Position numbers and translations under genes: made by a program. 64,000 nucleotides of DNA, from the NCBI GenBank assembly GCA_963831605.1, contig CAWHQR010000005.1, forward strand, positions 372,001 through 436,000, in the 5' to 3' direction. This DNA comes from DASUPK01 sp963831605. GTDB lineage: Bacteria > Actinomycetota > Thermoleophilia > Solirubrobacterales > 70-9. Positions 16,195 through 24,004 of the stretch are shown here, piece by piece. Under the pieces are notes generated by a model. It was not told the origin of the DNA. It searched no databases and was given only the letters and a program-made list of their open reading frames with translations. Each line of letters begins with the position of its first letter. Position 1 is the first letter of the stretch.

Positions 16195-17868
16195 CTACTG
16201 GCCCTTCCGCATCGTTCGCCGGGTGACCTCCACCAGCGGCCGGAAACCCTCCCTCAGCGCCGTCAGCCGGTCGCCGTTGCGGCTGTAGAGCAGCTTGGCC
16301 GAGTAGCGGATCGCGTCCCCGAGCTTGCGGTCGTAAGGCTGCCACCACATATCCCGAGTCCAGCCCGGCTCCCAGGCGAGCTGCTTGATGTTCACGCACT
16401 CGTAGAAACCGAACTTGGAGTGGGATCGGCCGAGGCCGGAGTCCTTGACTCCGCCCCAGGCGCACTGGCAGGCCCCGTGGGAGAACGAGTGGTCGTTCAC
16501 CCAGACCATTCCGGACTCGATCTGGTGGGCGATCCGCTCGCCCTTGGCGCGGTCCTTGGTCCAGACCGACGCGCCGAGCCCGAACTGCGAGTCGTTGGCG
16601 AGGGAGAGCGCCTCCTCCTCGGAGTGCACCTTCATGACCGGGAGCACCGGGCCGAAGATCTCCTCGTTCATGATCCGCATGTCGTGCGTGACGTCGGTGA
16701 GCACGACGGGGGCGATGAAGCTGCCCGTCATCCCCTTGACCTTGGTCGGGCCGCCGGTGAGCTTCTTGGCCCCGCTCTTGACCGCGTCGTCGACCAGCTC
16801 GGAGACGATCGCCGCCTGCTCGTCGGAGACCATCGGGCCGATTTCGGTCGTCCAGTCGCGCGGATCGCCGACGGTGAGCCGCTCGGTCTCGCGGACGACT
16901 CCCTCCAGGAAGCGGTCCGCCACCTCGTCGACGACGTAGACGCGCTCGATCCCAGAGCAGGTCTGGCCGGCGTTGGCGAAGCCGCCCCAGACGGCGCCCG
17001 AGACCGCATTGGCGAGATCGGCGTCCGCGCAGACGATCTGCGGGTCCTTGCCGCCCAGCTCGAGGACGGACCCCTTCATCCGCTTGGCGCACTCGACGCC
17101 GACCTTCTTGCCGACCTCAACGGAGCCGGTGAAGAAGATCTTTCCGGCGGTGGACTTGACGAGGGCGTCGCCGATCCGGCCGCCGCCGTGGACGGTGCGG
17201 ATCAGTCCCTCGGGCAGGCCCGCCTTCTCGAAGGTCTGGCGGATGCGCTCGCCGATCAGCGGTGTGAGGCTCGCCGGCTTCAGGACGACGCCGTTGCCGC
17301 ACATCAGGGCGATCGCGACCTCGCCGAACGGGATCGACCAGGGGTAGTTCCACGGCGCGATCACCCCGACGACTCCGATCGGCTCGTAGGTGAACTTCGC
17401 GCTCTTCGACTTCAGGAAGAGGGGCATCGAGAGCTTCTCGTCGGAGAGGATCTGCGGGCCGTTGTCGGCGATCCACTTCAGGGAGTCGACGGTGGGGAGG
17501 AGCTCCATCGTGTAGCTCTCGACCCGGGGCTTGCCCTGCTCGGCGGTGAGCAGCTCCGCGATCTCGTCGAGCTCCGCGATCAGCACGTCGATCGCGCGGC
17601 GCATGTAGCGAGCGCGATCCTCGAGCGAGAGAGCCGCCCAGAACGGTTGGACCTCCGCAACGTCGTCGACGACGCTCTGCACCTTCGCCGGCGTGATGGT
17701 CTCGACGGTGCCGACCAGGTCTCCGGTTGCCGGGTTGAAGGACTCGAGCGCGGGCGTCGCCTTTGGCTTTGACTTGCTGCGCTTCGCCGAGGAGGAGTTG
17801 GAACTCTTGCTGCCGTTGGTGCCGGACTTCCGGCTCGTAGGGGTCTTGCGGGTGCCGCTCGCCTCCAT
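16195..17868 (-). CDS. NAD(P)-dependent aldehyde dehydrogenase with N- and C-terminal extensions
   Basis: 557 residues. The ALDH core is complete: APWNYPW, the nucleotide-binding FTGSVEVGKK, general base Glu 270 in VLELGGKDP and nucleophile Cys 304 in NAGQTCSG, the canonical 34-residue separation. EEIFGPVLPV and GGVKDSGLGR follow. The first ~40 residues are a Ser/Lys/Thr-rich low-complexity lead, and ~50 basic residues extend past the usual end. Closest in style to broad-specificity fatty/semialdehyde dehydrogenases; the substrate cannot be assigned. No neighbouring pathway genes help. A second, different aldehyde dehydrogenase lies at 31749-33197. Confidence 0.9.
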   Translation of the reverse strand: MEASGTRKTPTSRKSGTNGSKSSNSSSAKRSKSKPKATPALESFNPATGDLVGTVETITPAKVQSVVDDVAEVQPFWAALSLEDRARYMRRAIDVLIAELDEIAELLTAEQGKPRVESYTMELLPTVDSLKWIADNGPQILSDEKLSMPLFLKSKSAKFTYEPIGVVGVIAPWNYPWSIPFGEVAIALMCGNGVVLKPASLTPLIGERIRQTFEKAGLPEGLIRTVHGGGRIGDALVKSTAGKIFFTGSVEVGKKVGVECAKRMKGSVLELGGKDPQIVCADADLANAVSGAVWGGFANAGQTCSGIERVYVVDEVADRFLEGVVRETERLTVGDPRDWTTEIGPMVSDEQAAIVSELVDDAVKSGAKKLTGGPTKVKGMTGSFIAPVVLTDVTHDMRIMNEEIFGPVLPVMKVHSEEEALSLANDSQFGLGASVWTKDRAKGERIAHQIESGMVWVNDHSFSHGACQCAWGGVKDSGLGRSHSKFGFYECVNIKQLAWEPGWTRDMWWQPYDRKLGDAIRYSAKLLYSRNGDRLTALREGFRPLVEVTRRTMRKGQ

Positions 17869-18214
17869 CGCTGCGTCCTCTCGTCGCTTGCGCTCGTCCG
17901 AGGCGATGATACGGCGAGGGTTCGGCGGGCGTTCGCAGGCAGCGGCCTCCCGCCGAGGCCGCTCCTCCCAGTACCTCCCCTCCCATGTCTGAAAGAAGTG
18001 AAGGCCGGGAGCAATCCCCGAGCTCCCGGCCTTCGTTGTCCACTCCCCGGCTTTTTACGCGCCGGCTCCGGCTCGTCGGCGGCGATTACCAGTGCCGCCG
18101 AGCACGTAACTGCCAGAGCGTCAGACATGGCCCAAAACAGCGGTCGCCGAAGAAAGTTGCGCCTGGAAACTCTGGCGAATCTCCTTAACGCGGCGCTAAC
18201 GCAGGTCCCGTCCC
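17869..18214. other. 346-base gap with two strong stem-loops
   Basis: No convincing coding gene lies between the aldehyde dehydrogenase start and the rarA stop. It holds a perfect 12-base-pair stem at 18001-18033 and a second hairpin with an 8-base stem (tcggcggc / gccgccga) at 18076-18101. Upstream of the dehydrogenase ATG (17869-17990) I see no obvious ribosome-binding site or promoter consensus. Together the stems could be the 3' region of a small RNA read on the minus strand, or a rarA trailer. Confidence 0.4.
18001..18033 (-). terminator. perfect 12-bp stem-loop, probable rarA-side terminator
   Basis: Arms aaggccgggagc and gctcccggcctt are exact reverse complements around a 9-base loop. 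On the minus strand the stem is followed by CACTTCTTTC, a weak pyrimidine tract, which suits a terminator for transcripts coming from rarA (stop at 18215). The long distance from rarA leaves room for an independent small RNA. Confidence 0.5.
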
Positions 18215-19546
18215 CTAGGGGCGGAGCCGCTCGCGCAGGCGCTCCAGCCGCTCGCGGAGCTCGGCCTCCGCGCCCCGGTCGGTCGGCTCGTAGAAGCGCT
18301 CGCCTCGCACCGCCTCCGGCGCCAGGGGCTGGTCTGTGACAGCCCCGGGCTCATCGTGCGGGTAGCGGTAGCCCTCGCCCCGCCCGAGCTCCTTGGCGCC
18401 CGGGTAGTGCGCATCCTGGAGGTGGGGAGGCGGCTCCGCGGCGCCGTGCTCGCGAACGTGGGCGGTCGCCTTCGAGATCGCCCGGGTCGAGGCGTTCGAC
18501 TTCGGCGCGAGCGCGAGGTACGTGGCGGCCTGGGCGAGATTGAGCGCGCACTCGGGCAGGCCGACGCGATCCACCGCCTGCCCGGCGGCGGTCGCGATCA
18601 CGAGCGCCTGGGGGTCAGCGTTGCCGATGTCCTCGGAGGCGAAGATCACCATCCGCCGGGCGATGAAGCGCGGGTCCTCGCCGCCCTCGAGCATGACCGC
18701 GAGGTAGTAGATCGACGCGTCGACGTCGGATCCGCGCGTTGCCTTGATCCAGGCGGAGATGTAGTCGTAGTGCTTGTCGCCCTCGCGGTCGTAGAGCAGG
18801 GCCTTCCGCTGCAGCGCGTCCTCGACCTCGGCGACGCCGATCTCGTTCTCCTCCGCCCGCCGGGTGGCCTCCGCCGCGCGCTCGAGAGCCGCCAGCGCGA
18901 TCCGTCCGTCTCCGCCGGCGCGGGCGGCGAGCATCCGGAGTGCCTCAGCCGAGATGTCCGGCGGGTCCGGGATCCCGCGCTCGTCCCCGAGCGCGCGCAG
19001 TACCAGCTCCTCGATCTCAGTCGCGCTCAACGGCCTGAACTCGTAGATCTGCGACCTGGACAGAAGCGCCGAGTTGACCTCGAAGTACGGGTTCTCGGTC
19101 GTCGCCCCGATCAGCGTGATCAGGCCCTCCTCGACGGCGGGCAGCAACGCGTCCTGCTGTGCCTTGTTGAAGCGATGGATCTCGTCGAGGAAGAAGATCG
19201 TTGGACGCCCCGCCGCTCGCCGCTCTTTGGCTCGTGCGATCACCTCACGCACCTCCGGCCGGCCGGCGTTGACCGCCGAGAGCTCCTCGAAGGCGCCCTT
19301 CGCCCGCGCGGCGATGATCCGCGCGACGGTCGTCTTGCCGCTGCCGGGCGGTCCGTAGAAGATCGCGCTGTGAGGCTCTCCGGATTCGATCGCGGACCGC
19401 AGGGCGGAACCTGGCTCGAGCAGGTGGGTCTGACCGGCGAGCTCGTCGAGGTCGCGCGGCCGCATGCGGGTGGCGAGAGGGGCGTCGGTGGACGGCGCGC
19501 CCACCCGCGGAGCCTCGTCGCCGGTCTCGAAGAGCTGGTCGTTCAA
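18215..19546 (-). CDS. rarA: replication-associated recombination protein A (AAA+ ATPase)
   Basis: 443 residues from a TTG at 19546 that overlaps the SnoaL-like stop by four bases (TTGA); the longer frame adds unrelated sequence. RarA/MgsA/WRNIP1 proteins act at stalled replication forks and displace SSB-bound ends. Seen: APLATRMRPRDLDELAGQ, Walker A FYGPPGSGKTT, Walker B TIFFLDEIHRFNKAQQD, sensor 1 IGATTENPYFEVNSALLSR, an arginine-finger region, and the C-terminal tetramerisation domain containing YDYISAWIKATRGSD and the ASEDIGNADP motif typical of the family. Confidence 0.95.
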   Translation of the reverse strand: MNDQLFETGDEAPRVGAPSTDAPLATRMRPRDLDELAGQTHLLEPGSALRSAIESGEPHSAIFYGPPGSGKTTVARIIAARAKGAFEELSAVNAGRPEVREVIARAKERRAAGRPTIFFLDEIHRFNKAQQDALLPAVEEGLITLIGATTENPYFEVNSALLSRSQIYEFRPLSATEIEELVLRALGDERGIPDPPDISAEALRMLAARAGGDGRIALAALERAAEATRRAEENEIGVAEVEDALQRKALLYDREGDKHYDYISAWIKATRGSDVDASIYYLAVMLEGGEDPRFIARRMVIFASEDIGNADPQALVIATAAGQAVDRVGLPECALNLAQAATYLALAPKSNASTRAISKATAHVREHGAAEPPPHLQDAHYPGAKELGRGEGYRYPHDEPGAVTDQPLAPEAVRGERFYEPTDRGAEAELRERLERLRERLRP

Positions 19547-19953
19547 CCCGACCCCGACAGCCGCTTCGCCGCTTCCACCGCATCGTCCACCTCCGCGTAG
19601 GCGTGGAAGCGGGTCATCTTGTCCTCCCTGACCTCCCACAGCCAGCCGAAGGTCGAATCGACCTCGAGGCCGCTGCCGGCGCCGCGGCCGGTGATCCGCA
19701 CGGGGATGACGACGATGTTCTCACCGAAGTCGACCGGTTCCTGGAGCTCGTAGTCCACGTCGCCCCAGGCTTCCTCCCACTGGCTGAGCCACTGCCGAAA
19801 GCCCTGGTAGCCGTGATAGGTCCCGGAGTTGAGGAGACCGGGGGCGCCGTAGATCTCGCCGTCCGGCGGCATCGAGGCCTGCAGGGTCTCCTCGTCCCCG
19901 GCCAGGTAGGCCGCCAGCATCCGCTCGACGAACTCCGCGTTGGCGCTTGACAT
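19543..19953 (-). CDS. SnoaL-like / NTF2-fold protein
   Basis: 136 residues with the SnoaL-like pattern: an N-terminal helix (EFVERMLAAYLAGDEETLQASM), a small-loop region GEIYGAPG, then the strand-rich half with VDYELQEPVDFGENIVVIPVRITGRG and a closing FGWLWEVREDKMTRFHAYAEVDDA. Such cone-shaped proteins serve as small isomerases, hydrolases or ligand carriers; no specific activity can be assigned. It is coupled to rarA by a four-base overlap and lies only about 11 bases from the divergent chrA start. Confidence 0.8.
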   Translation of the reverse strand: MSSANAEFVERMLAAYLAGDEETLQASMPPDGEIYGAPGLLNSGTYHGYQGFRQWLSQWEEAWGDVDYELQEPVDFGENIVVIPVRITGRGAGSGLEVDSTFGWLWEVREDKMTRFHAYAEVDDAVEAAKRLSGSG

Positions 19954-19964
19954 GCTGCCGCAGT

Positions 19965-21110
19965 ATGAACCGCCCCACCGCCCCGCTCGGGACGATCGCC
20001 AGGGAGTGGCTGCGGATCGGGTTGACAGGCTTCGGCGGCCCTCCGGCCCACGTCACGCTGCTACGCGAGCTGGTCGTCCGCAAGAACGGCTGGATGGACG
20101 CACGCGCGTTCGAGGACGCCAACGCGGCCTGCTCGCTGCTTCCCGGACCCTCCTCGACACAGCTTTCGATCTTCTGCGCGTATCGCCTCGGCGGCCCGCT
20201 CGGAGCGGTGGTCGGCGGCCTCGGATTCGTCGTTCCGGCGGTCGTGATGGTCATCGCCCTCTCGGTGCTCTTTCTCTCCTCCGCGCCGCCTGACTGGGTT
20301 CGGGGCGCGGGCGCCGGGGCCGGAGCGGCGGTGGCGGCGGTCGCGGTTCGGGCGGGCAGCGAGCTGGTCGGCCCGAGCTACCACCACGCAATGGAGGGTC
20401 ATGGCCATCGCCCGCGCTGGCTGATGTATCTGCTCGCCGGGGTGGTTGCGGCGATCGCGATCGGGCCCTATCTCGTCCTGGTGCTGGTGGCCTGCGGGCT
20501 CCTGGAGATGTTCCGCCGCCGCCCGGCCGAGGCGACGGGGATCTGGTGGCCATTGCCGGTCGCCGTCGCCTCGACCGGCGGCATCGGGGCTCTGGCGTGG
20601 ACCGCCTTCAAGGTCGGCGCTCTCTCGTTCGGGGGCGGTTTCGTGATCATCCCGCTGATGCAACAGGACGCGGTCCACGTCTACCACTGGATGTCGGACG
20701 CCCAGTTCCTGAACGCCGTCGCGATCGGACAGGTCACGCCCGGGCCTGTGGTTGCGACTGTGGCTGCCGTCGGCTACGCGGCCCATGGGGTCGGTGGAGC
20801 GGTGCTCGCCGCGGTGGTCGCGTTCGTCCCGAGCTTCTCGTTCATCCTGCTCGGCGGAGGCCGCTTCGAGCGGCTGCGCGGAAACCATCGCGCGCGGGCC
20901 TTCCTGGACGGCGCCGGACCGGCTGCGATCGGCGCGATCCTCGGCTCTGCCGTGACCCTGGCCGGCGGGATCGACGAGACCTGGCAGATCGCGGTGCTCG
21001 CCGCGGCCGCTCTCAGCCTGCTGGTCGCGCGGCGGGGAGTGGTCGAGACGCTGGTCGCGTCGGGCGGGGTCGGCGCCGCGGTGGCGCTGATGGGCGCGCC
21101 CCTTCCCTGA
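19965..21110 (+). CDS. chrA: chromate transporter, ChrA family (long form)
   Basis: 381 residues from the ATG at 19965 (an in-frame start at 19947 would run into the divergent gene). It is a two-domain CHR protein of about ten membrane segments: N-half motif FGGPPAHVTLLRELVV with CSLLPGPSSTQLSIF and YRLGGPLGA; C-half motif KVGALSFGGGFVIIPLMQQDAV with AIGQVTPGPVVATVAAVGY. ChrA exports chromate with proton exchange, though many homologs probably move other oxyanions such as sulfate. No chrB or other metal-resistance genes are nearby, so the true substrate is open. Confidence 0.92.
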   Translation: MNRPTAPLGTIAREWLRIGLTGFGGPPAHVTLLRELVVRKNGWMDARAFEDANAACSLLPGPSSTQLSIFCAYRLGGPLGAVVGGLGFVVPAVVMVIALSVLFLSSAPPDWVRGAGAGAGAAVAAVAVRAGSELVGPSYHHAMEGHGHRPRWLMYLLAGVVAAIAIGPYLVLVLVACGLLEMFRRRPAEATGIWWPLPVAVASTGGIGALAWTAFKVGALSFGGGFVIIPLMQQDAVHVYHWMSDAQFLNAVAIGQVTPGPVVATVAAVGYAAHGVGGAVLAAVVAFVPSFSFILLGGGRFERLRGNHRARAFLDGAGPAAIGAILGSAVTLAGGIDETWQIAVLAAAALSLLVARRGVVETLVASGGVGAAVALMGAPLP

Positions 21111-21112
21111 GC

Positions 21113-21134
21113 GCCTGACGGGCATCGGTCAGGC
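21113..21134 (+). terminator. hairpin after chrA
   Basis: A perfect 7-base stem (gcctgac / gtcaggc, 8-base loop) begins three bases after the chrA stop. There is no T-run behind it, so it may be a terminator of the GC-rich, U-poor kind or a transcript-end stabiliser. Confidence 0.4.
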
Positions 21135-21149
21135 CCTAAGCTGGGCGCG

Positions 21150-22487
21150 ATGGAGGAGGGCACCGCAACGCTAGTCCCGGAGGGCCTCGGCACCTGGGCC
21201 GTCGAGTTGCTCGGCCGGCTGATCCAGACCGACACCGTCAACCCGCCCGGCAACGAGGCTCCGGTCCAGGAGTTCCTGAAGGGCTCGCTGACGGCGGCCG
21301 GCTACGAGTGCCAGATTCTGGAGGCGGAGCCCGGCCGCGCCAATCTTGTCGCCCGCCTGCACGGCGTCAGCGATGGGCCCATCCTCACCTTCCTCGGCCA
21401 CGTCGACACCGTCCGCGCCGATCCCGATGAGTGGAGCTTCGACCCCTGGGCCGGTGACGTGGACGACGGCTGGGTGCGCGGACGTGGGGCGCTCGACATG
21501 AAGGGGCAGGTCGCCGCCGAGGTCGCCGCGGCCGTCGCGCTGGGCGGCAGCGGCTGGCGCCCGCACTCGGGCGAGCTCAAGCTCGTGATCACGGCCGACG
21601 AGGAGGTCGGTGGGGGGCTCGGGGCTCAGTGGCTCTGCCAGGAGCAGCCGGACGCGGTGCGCAGCGACTTCGTCGTCAACGAGGGCGGAGGGCAGCTGCT
21701 CGAGTTCGCGGGCAGGCGCCTCTACACGCTCAGCGTCGGGGAGAAGGGGATCTTCCGGATGAAGCTGCGGACCCACGGCGAGGCGGGCCATGCCAGCCTG
21801 CCTCGGATCGGCGACAACGCGCTGCTCAAGCTGGCGGGGTACCTCGCCGCGCTCTCCGAGCAGCCGCCTCCCGAGCCGACCGACGTCGGGGAAGCCCTGC
21901 TCCAGGCGCTCTTCGGGGAGTCCTTCCCCGGCGAGGAGGGAGTTCGCGCCGGCCTCGAGCGGCTGCGCGCCGAGGAGCCGTTGCTGGCCGACTACCTGGT
22001 CGAGCCGATGCTGGGAGTCACCCTCACTCCGACCAGGGCCGGCGCCGGCAAGAAGGCCAACGTGATCCCGTCGGAGGCCGAGGCGCTGATCGACTGCCGG
22101 GTGCCCCCCGGCCAGGGCAAGGACGACGCCCTGGGCCAGCTTTCCGCGCTGATCGGTGAGGGCGACTACGAGGTCGAGTTCAGTGAGGCCGTGGTGGGCA
22201 ACAGCTCTCCGATGGATTCGCCGCTCGCCGACGCGATCCGCGCCTGGCTCTCCGATGCCGACCCGGGCGCCGAGATCGCGCCGACCGTGATGCCCGGCTT
22301 CAGCGACAGCAACCCCTTCCGCACGGCCTTCCCGGACGCGGTCGTCTACGGCTTCTGCCCCCATCGCGAGATCGACCTGATCCACTCGGCCCCGCTGATC
22401 CACGGCGCGGACGAGCGCGTGCCCGTCTCCGACGTCGAGCTCTCCTCGCGCTTCTTCTACGAGCTGCCGCAGAGGATGCTCGGGTGA
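21150..22487 (+). CDS. M20-family metallopeptidase (ArgE/DapE/CPG2-like)
   Basis: 445 residues. Metal ligands are recognisable: His-Asp in FLGHVDTV, the bridging Asp in RGRGALDMKGQ, catalytic Glu pair in ITADEEVGGG, and a C-terminal His in LIHGADERVPVSD. The central dimerisation lid is present (about residues 190-310, containing GEAGHASLP). The family removes acyl groups or C-terminal residues from small peptides and amino acids (acetylornithine, succinyl-diaminopimelate, glutamyl compounds); I cannot choose between them. The TGA stop overlaps the GTG start of the next gene by four bases, suggesting a four-gene run to 24003. Confidence 0.9.
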   Translation: MEEGTATLVPEGLGTWAVELLGRLIQTDTVNPPGNEAPVQEFLKGSLTAAGYECQILEAEPGRANLVARLHGVSDGPILTFLGHVDTVRADPDEWSFDPWAGDVDDGWVRGRGALDMKGQVAAEVAAAVALGGSGWRPHSGELKLVITADEEVGGGLGAQWLCQEQPDAVRSDFVVNEGGGQLLEFAGRRLYTLSVGEKGIFRMKLRTHGEAGHASLPRIGDNALLKLAGYLAALSEQPPPEPTDVGEALLQALFGESFPGEEGVRAGLERLRAEEPLLADYLVEPMLGVTLTPTRAGAGKKANVIPSEAEALIDCRVPPGQGKDDALGQLSALIGEGDYEVEFSEAVVGNSSPMDSPLADAIRAWLSDADPGAEIAPTVMPGFSDSNPFRTAFPDAVVYGFCPHREIDLIHSAPLIHGADERVPVSDVELSSRFFYELPQRMLG

Positions 22488-23362
22488 GCGAGACCAACGG
22501 CAACCGGGCGTCGGCCCCGGCCGAGGAGGAGCGCTACGTCCTGCGTCTCGGAGGGATGGCGCTTCGCAACGGTCTGCTGATCCACGGCCCGACCTCCTGG
22601 GCCGCCGCCGCCCGCGACCAGGATGGAGAGATCCAGGTCGCGTCGGGCCCCAAGCCGGCGCTGGCCCCCGATCTCGCGGTGCGAGTGCCGCTGCTCCGCG
22701 GCCCTCTGCGCCTCGCCGAGGCATTTCTGCTGATCCCGACGGTCCGGCTGAAGCTGCGCGCTGCGCGGCTGCCGTTCGAGGACGTTCGGGTGATCGCGGC
22801 GATGTTCATCGCATCGAGCGCCAGCCGGGCCCTGCGCCGCAAGAAAGCAAGCGCGACCGGCGAGCTGGCACAGGCCGGCCTCGGACTCGCGCCGGCGATG
22901 GTCGCCCTCAGCGACCGCAACCTCGCCGCGTACCACGGCGCCGAGCACAAGGCGATCGGTGCATATGAGGCCGGCTCCGATGACCCGGCGTCCGCAACCA
23001 AGGAACACGAGCGCTGCGGTTCCAACCTGGTCGTGCCGATGCTGGTGCTCTCGGCGGCGGGGCAGCTGCTGCTCGAACGAGCGCTCGAGAACCCGGGCCC
23101 CGTGGCCCGCGCCGCCGTGGGCGTGGCCAGCGCTTCGGTGGCCGCCGAGATGTTCGCCTGGAGCGAGCGCAACCCCGGCAGCGCAGCCGCGCGGGCCTTC
23201 CATCGCCCCGGTCATGAGATCCAGCGCCTGATTGCCACCAAGGAGCCGACTCCTGAGCAGCTCGAGGTCAGCGTCGCGGCTCTGCGCGAGATCCTCCGCG
23301 TCGAGCAGGAATCAGAAGCCGGCTCCTCCGCTGCGCAGCCGGGCCCGGCCTTGGCTACGTAG
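22484..23362 (+). CDS. DUF1385 family membrane protein
   Basis: 292 residues, GTG start within a GTGA overlap. DUF1385 markers: LGGMALRNGLLIHGPTSWAAA (the usual GGQAV..GVMMRGP block, here diverged), RVPLLRGPLRLAEAF, and the most characteristic YHGAEHKAIGAYE with a following ERCGSNLVVP. One or two hydrophobic helices lie in the C-terminal third. The family is widespread in Gram-positive bacteria and is often near prfA/prmC; its function is unknown, though the HGAEHK motif suggests a metal or catalytic site. Here the neighbours are a peptidase and an epimerase. It continues 25 residues past the domain in a low-complexity tail. Confidence 0.85.
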   Translation: MSETNGNRASAPAEEERYVLRLGGMALRNGLLIHGPTSWAAAARDQDGEIQVASGPKPALAPDLAVRVPLLRGPLRLAEAFLLIPTVRLKLRAARLPFEDVRVIAAMFIASSASRALRRKKASATGELAQAGLGLAPAMVALSDRNLAAYHGAEHKAIGAYEAGSDDPASATKEHERCGSNLVVPMLVLSAAGQLLLERALENPGPVARAAVGVASASVAAEMFAWSERNPGSAAARAFHRPGHEIQRLIATKEPTPEQLEVSVAALREILRVEQESEAGSSAAQPGPALAT

Positions 23363-23374
23363 ACTCCGCCGCCC

Positions 23375-23785
23375 GTGCTCGGCAGGATCGATCACATCGG
23401 CGTCGCCACCGACGACCTCGAGGGAGCGCTCGCTCTCTACGAGAAGACGCTCGGCATGCCGCTCGCCCACCGCGAGACGGTGGAGTCCCAGGGCGTCGAG
23501 GCGGCGCTGCTCGACGTCGGCGACGGGCACGTCGAACTGCTCCGGCCGCTGGGCCCCGAGACGCCGGTCGGCAAGTACCTGGAGAAGCGCGGACCGGGCC
23601 TGCATCACGTGGCGTACGCCGTCGAGGACATCGACGACGTGCTCGGACAACTCAGGGAGGCGGGGATCGAGCTGATCGACTCAGAGGCTAGAGTGGGAAT
23701 CCGCAACTCTCGTGTTGCGTTTTTGCATCCGCGCTCGACGGGCGGGGTGCTGACAGAGATCGTCGAACCGGCCAAGGAGCATTGA
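23375..23785 (+). CDS. mce: methylmalonyl-CoA epimerase
   Basis: 136 residues, GTG start. A two-module VOC fold that interconverts (R)- and (S)-methylmalonyl-CoA in propionate/odd-chain breakdown. Seen: RIDHIGVATDDLEGALALYEKTLG with metal-ligand His, HVELLRPLGPETPVGKYLEKRGPGLHH (split) with the second His, and FLHPRSTGGVLTEIVEP carrying the final Glu. These residues match known epimerases rather than general glyoxalases. Methylmalonyl-CoA mutase is not in the window. The stop overlaps the next gene's ATG by one base. Confidence 0.93.
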   Translation: MLGRIDHIGVATDDLEGALALYEKTLGMPLAHRETVESQGVEAALLDVGDGHVELLRPLGPETPVGKYLEKRGPGLHHVAYAVEDIDDVLGQLREAGIELIDSEARVGIRNSRVAFLHPRSTGGVLTEIVEPAKEH

Positions 23786-24003
23786 TGACATCTGCAGAGC
23801 GAGTTTCGATCGGGTTCTCGGGAGGACAGGTCGTCGAGGTGAGGATCGACGACGGCAAGCTCAAGGACCTGCGCAAGGCGCTGGAGAAGGCGGACGGCTG
23901 GCTCGACCTCGACGCGGAGGAGGGCATGGTCTCGATCGATCTCAGGCAGGTCGTCTTCATCCGCAGCGCCACCACTCCGCAGAAGATCGGCTTCGGCGGC
24001 TAG
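23785..24003 (+). CDS. small conserved protein of unknown function
   Basis: 72 residues, from the ATG that shares a base with the mce TGA (TGATG); a TTG one codon earlier is also possible. It reads as a compact beta-alpha-beta protein: strand RVSIGFSGGQVVEVRIDD, helix LKDLRKALEKADG, then strands WLDLDAEEGMVSIDL and QVVFIRSA. There is no signal peptide, cysteine or catalytic motif. Codon use and the tight coupling support a real gene. It may be a regulatory or binding module for the epimerase pathway, which is inference only. Its stop is one base from the end of the convergent BtrH-like gene. Confidence 0.7.
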   Translation: MTSAERVSIGFSGGQVVEVRIDDGKLKDLRKALEKADGWLDLDAEEGMVSIDLRQVVFIRSATTPQKIGFGG

Positions 24004-24004
24004 C

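Noticed and set aside
17580..18128. A frame starting MSDALAV that runs from the rarA gap into the aldehyde dehydrogenase
   Set aside because: It overlaps the well-supported dehydrogenase N-terminus in another frame and turns into Arg/Ser/Pro-rich shadow sequence.
19965..21110. chrA as part of a metal-resistance island
   Set aside because: No chrB, mercury, arsenic or transposase genes nearby; base composition matches the neighbours.
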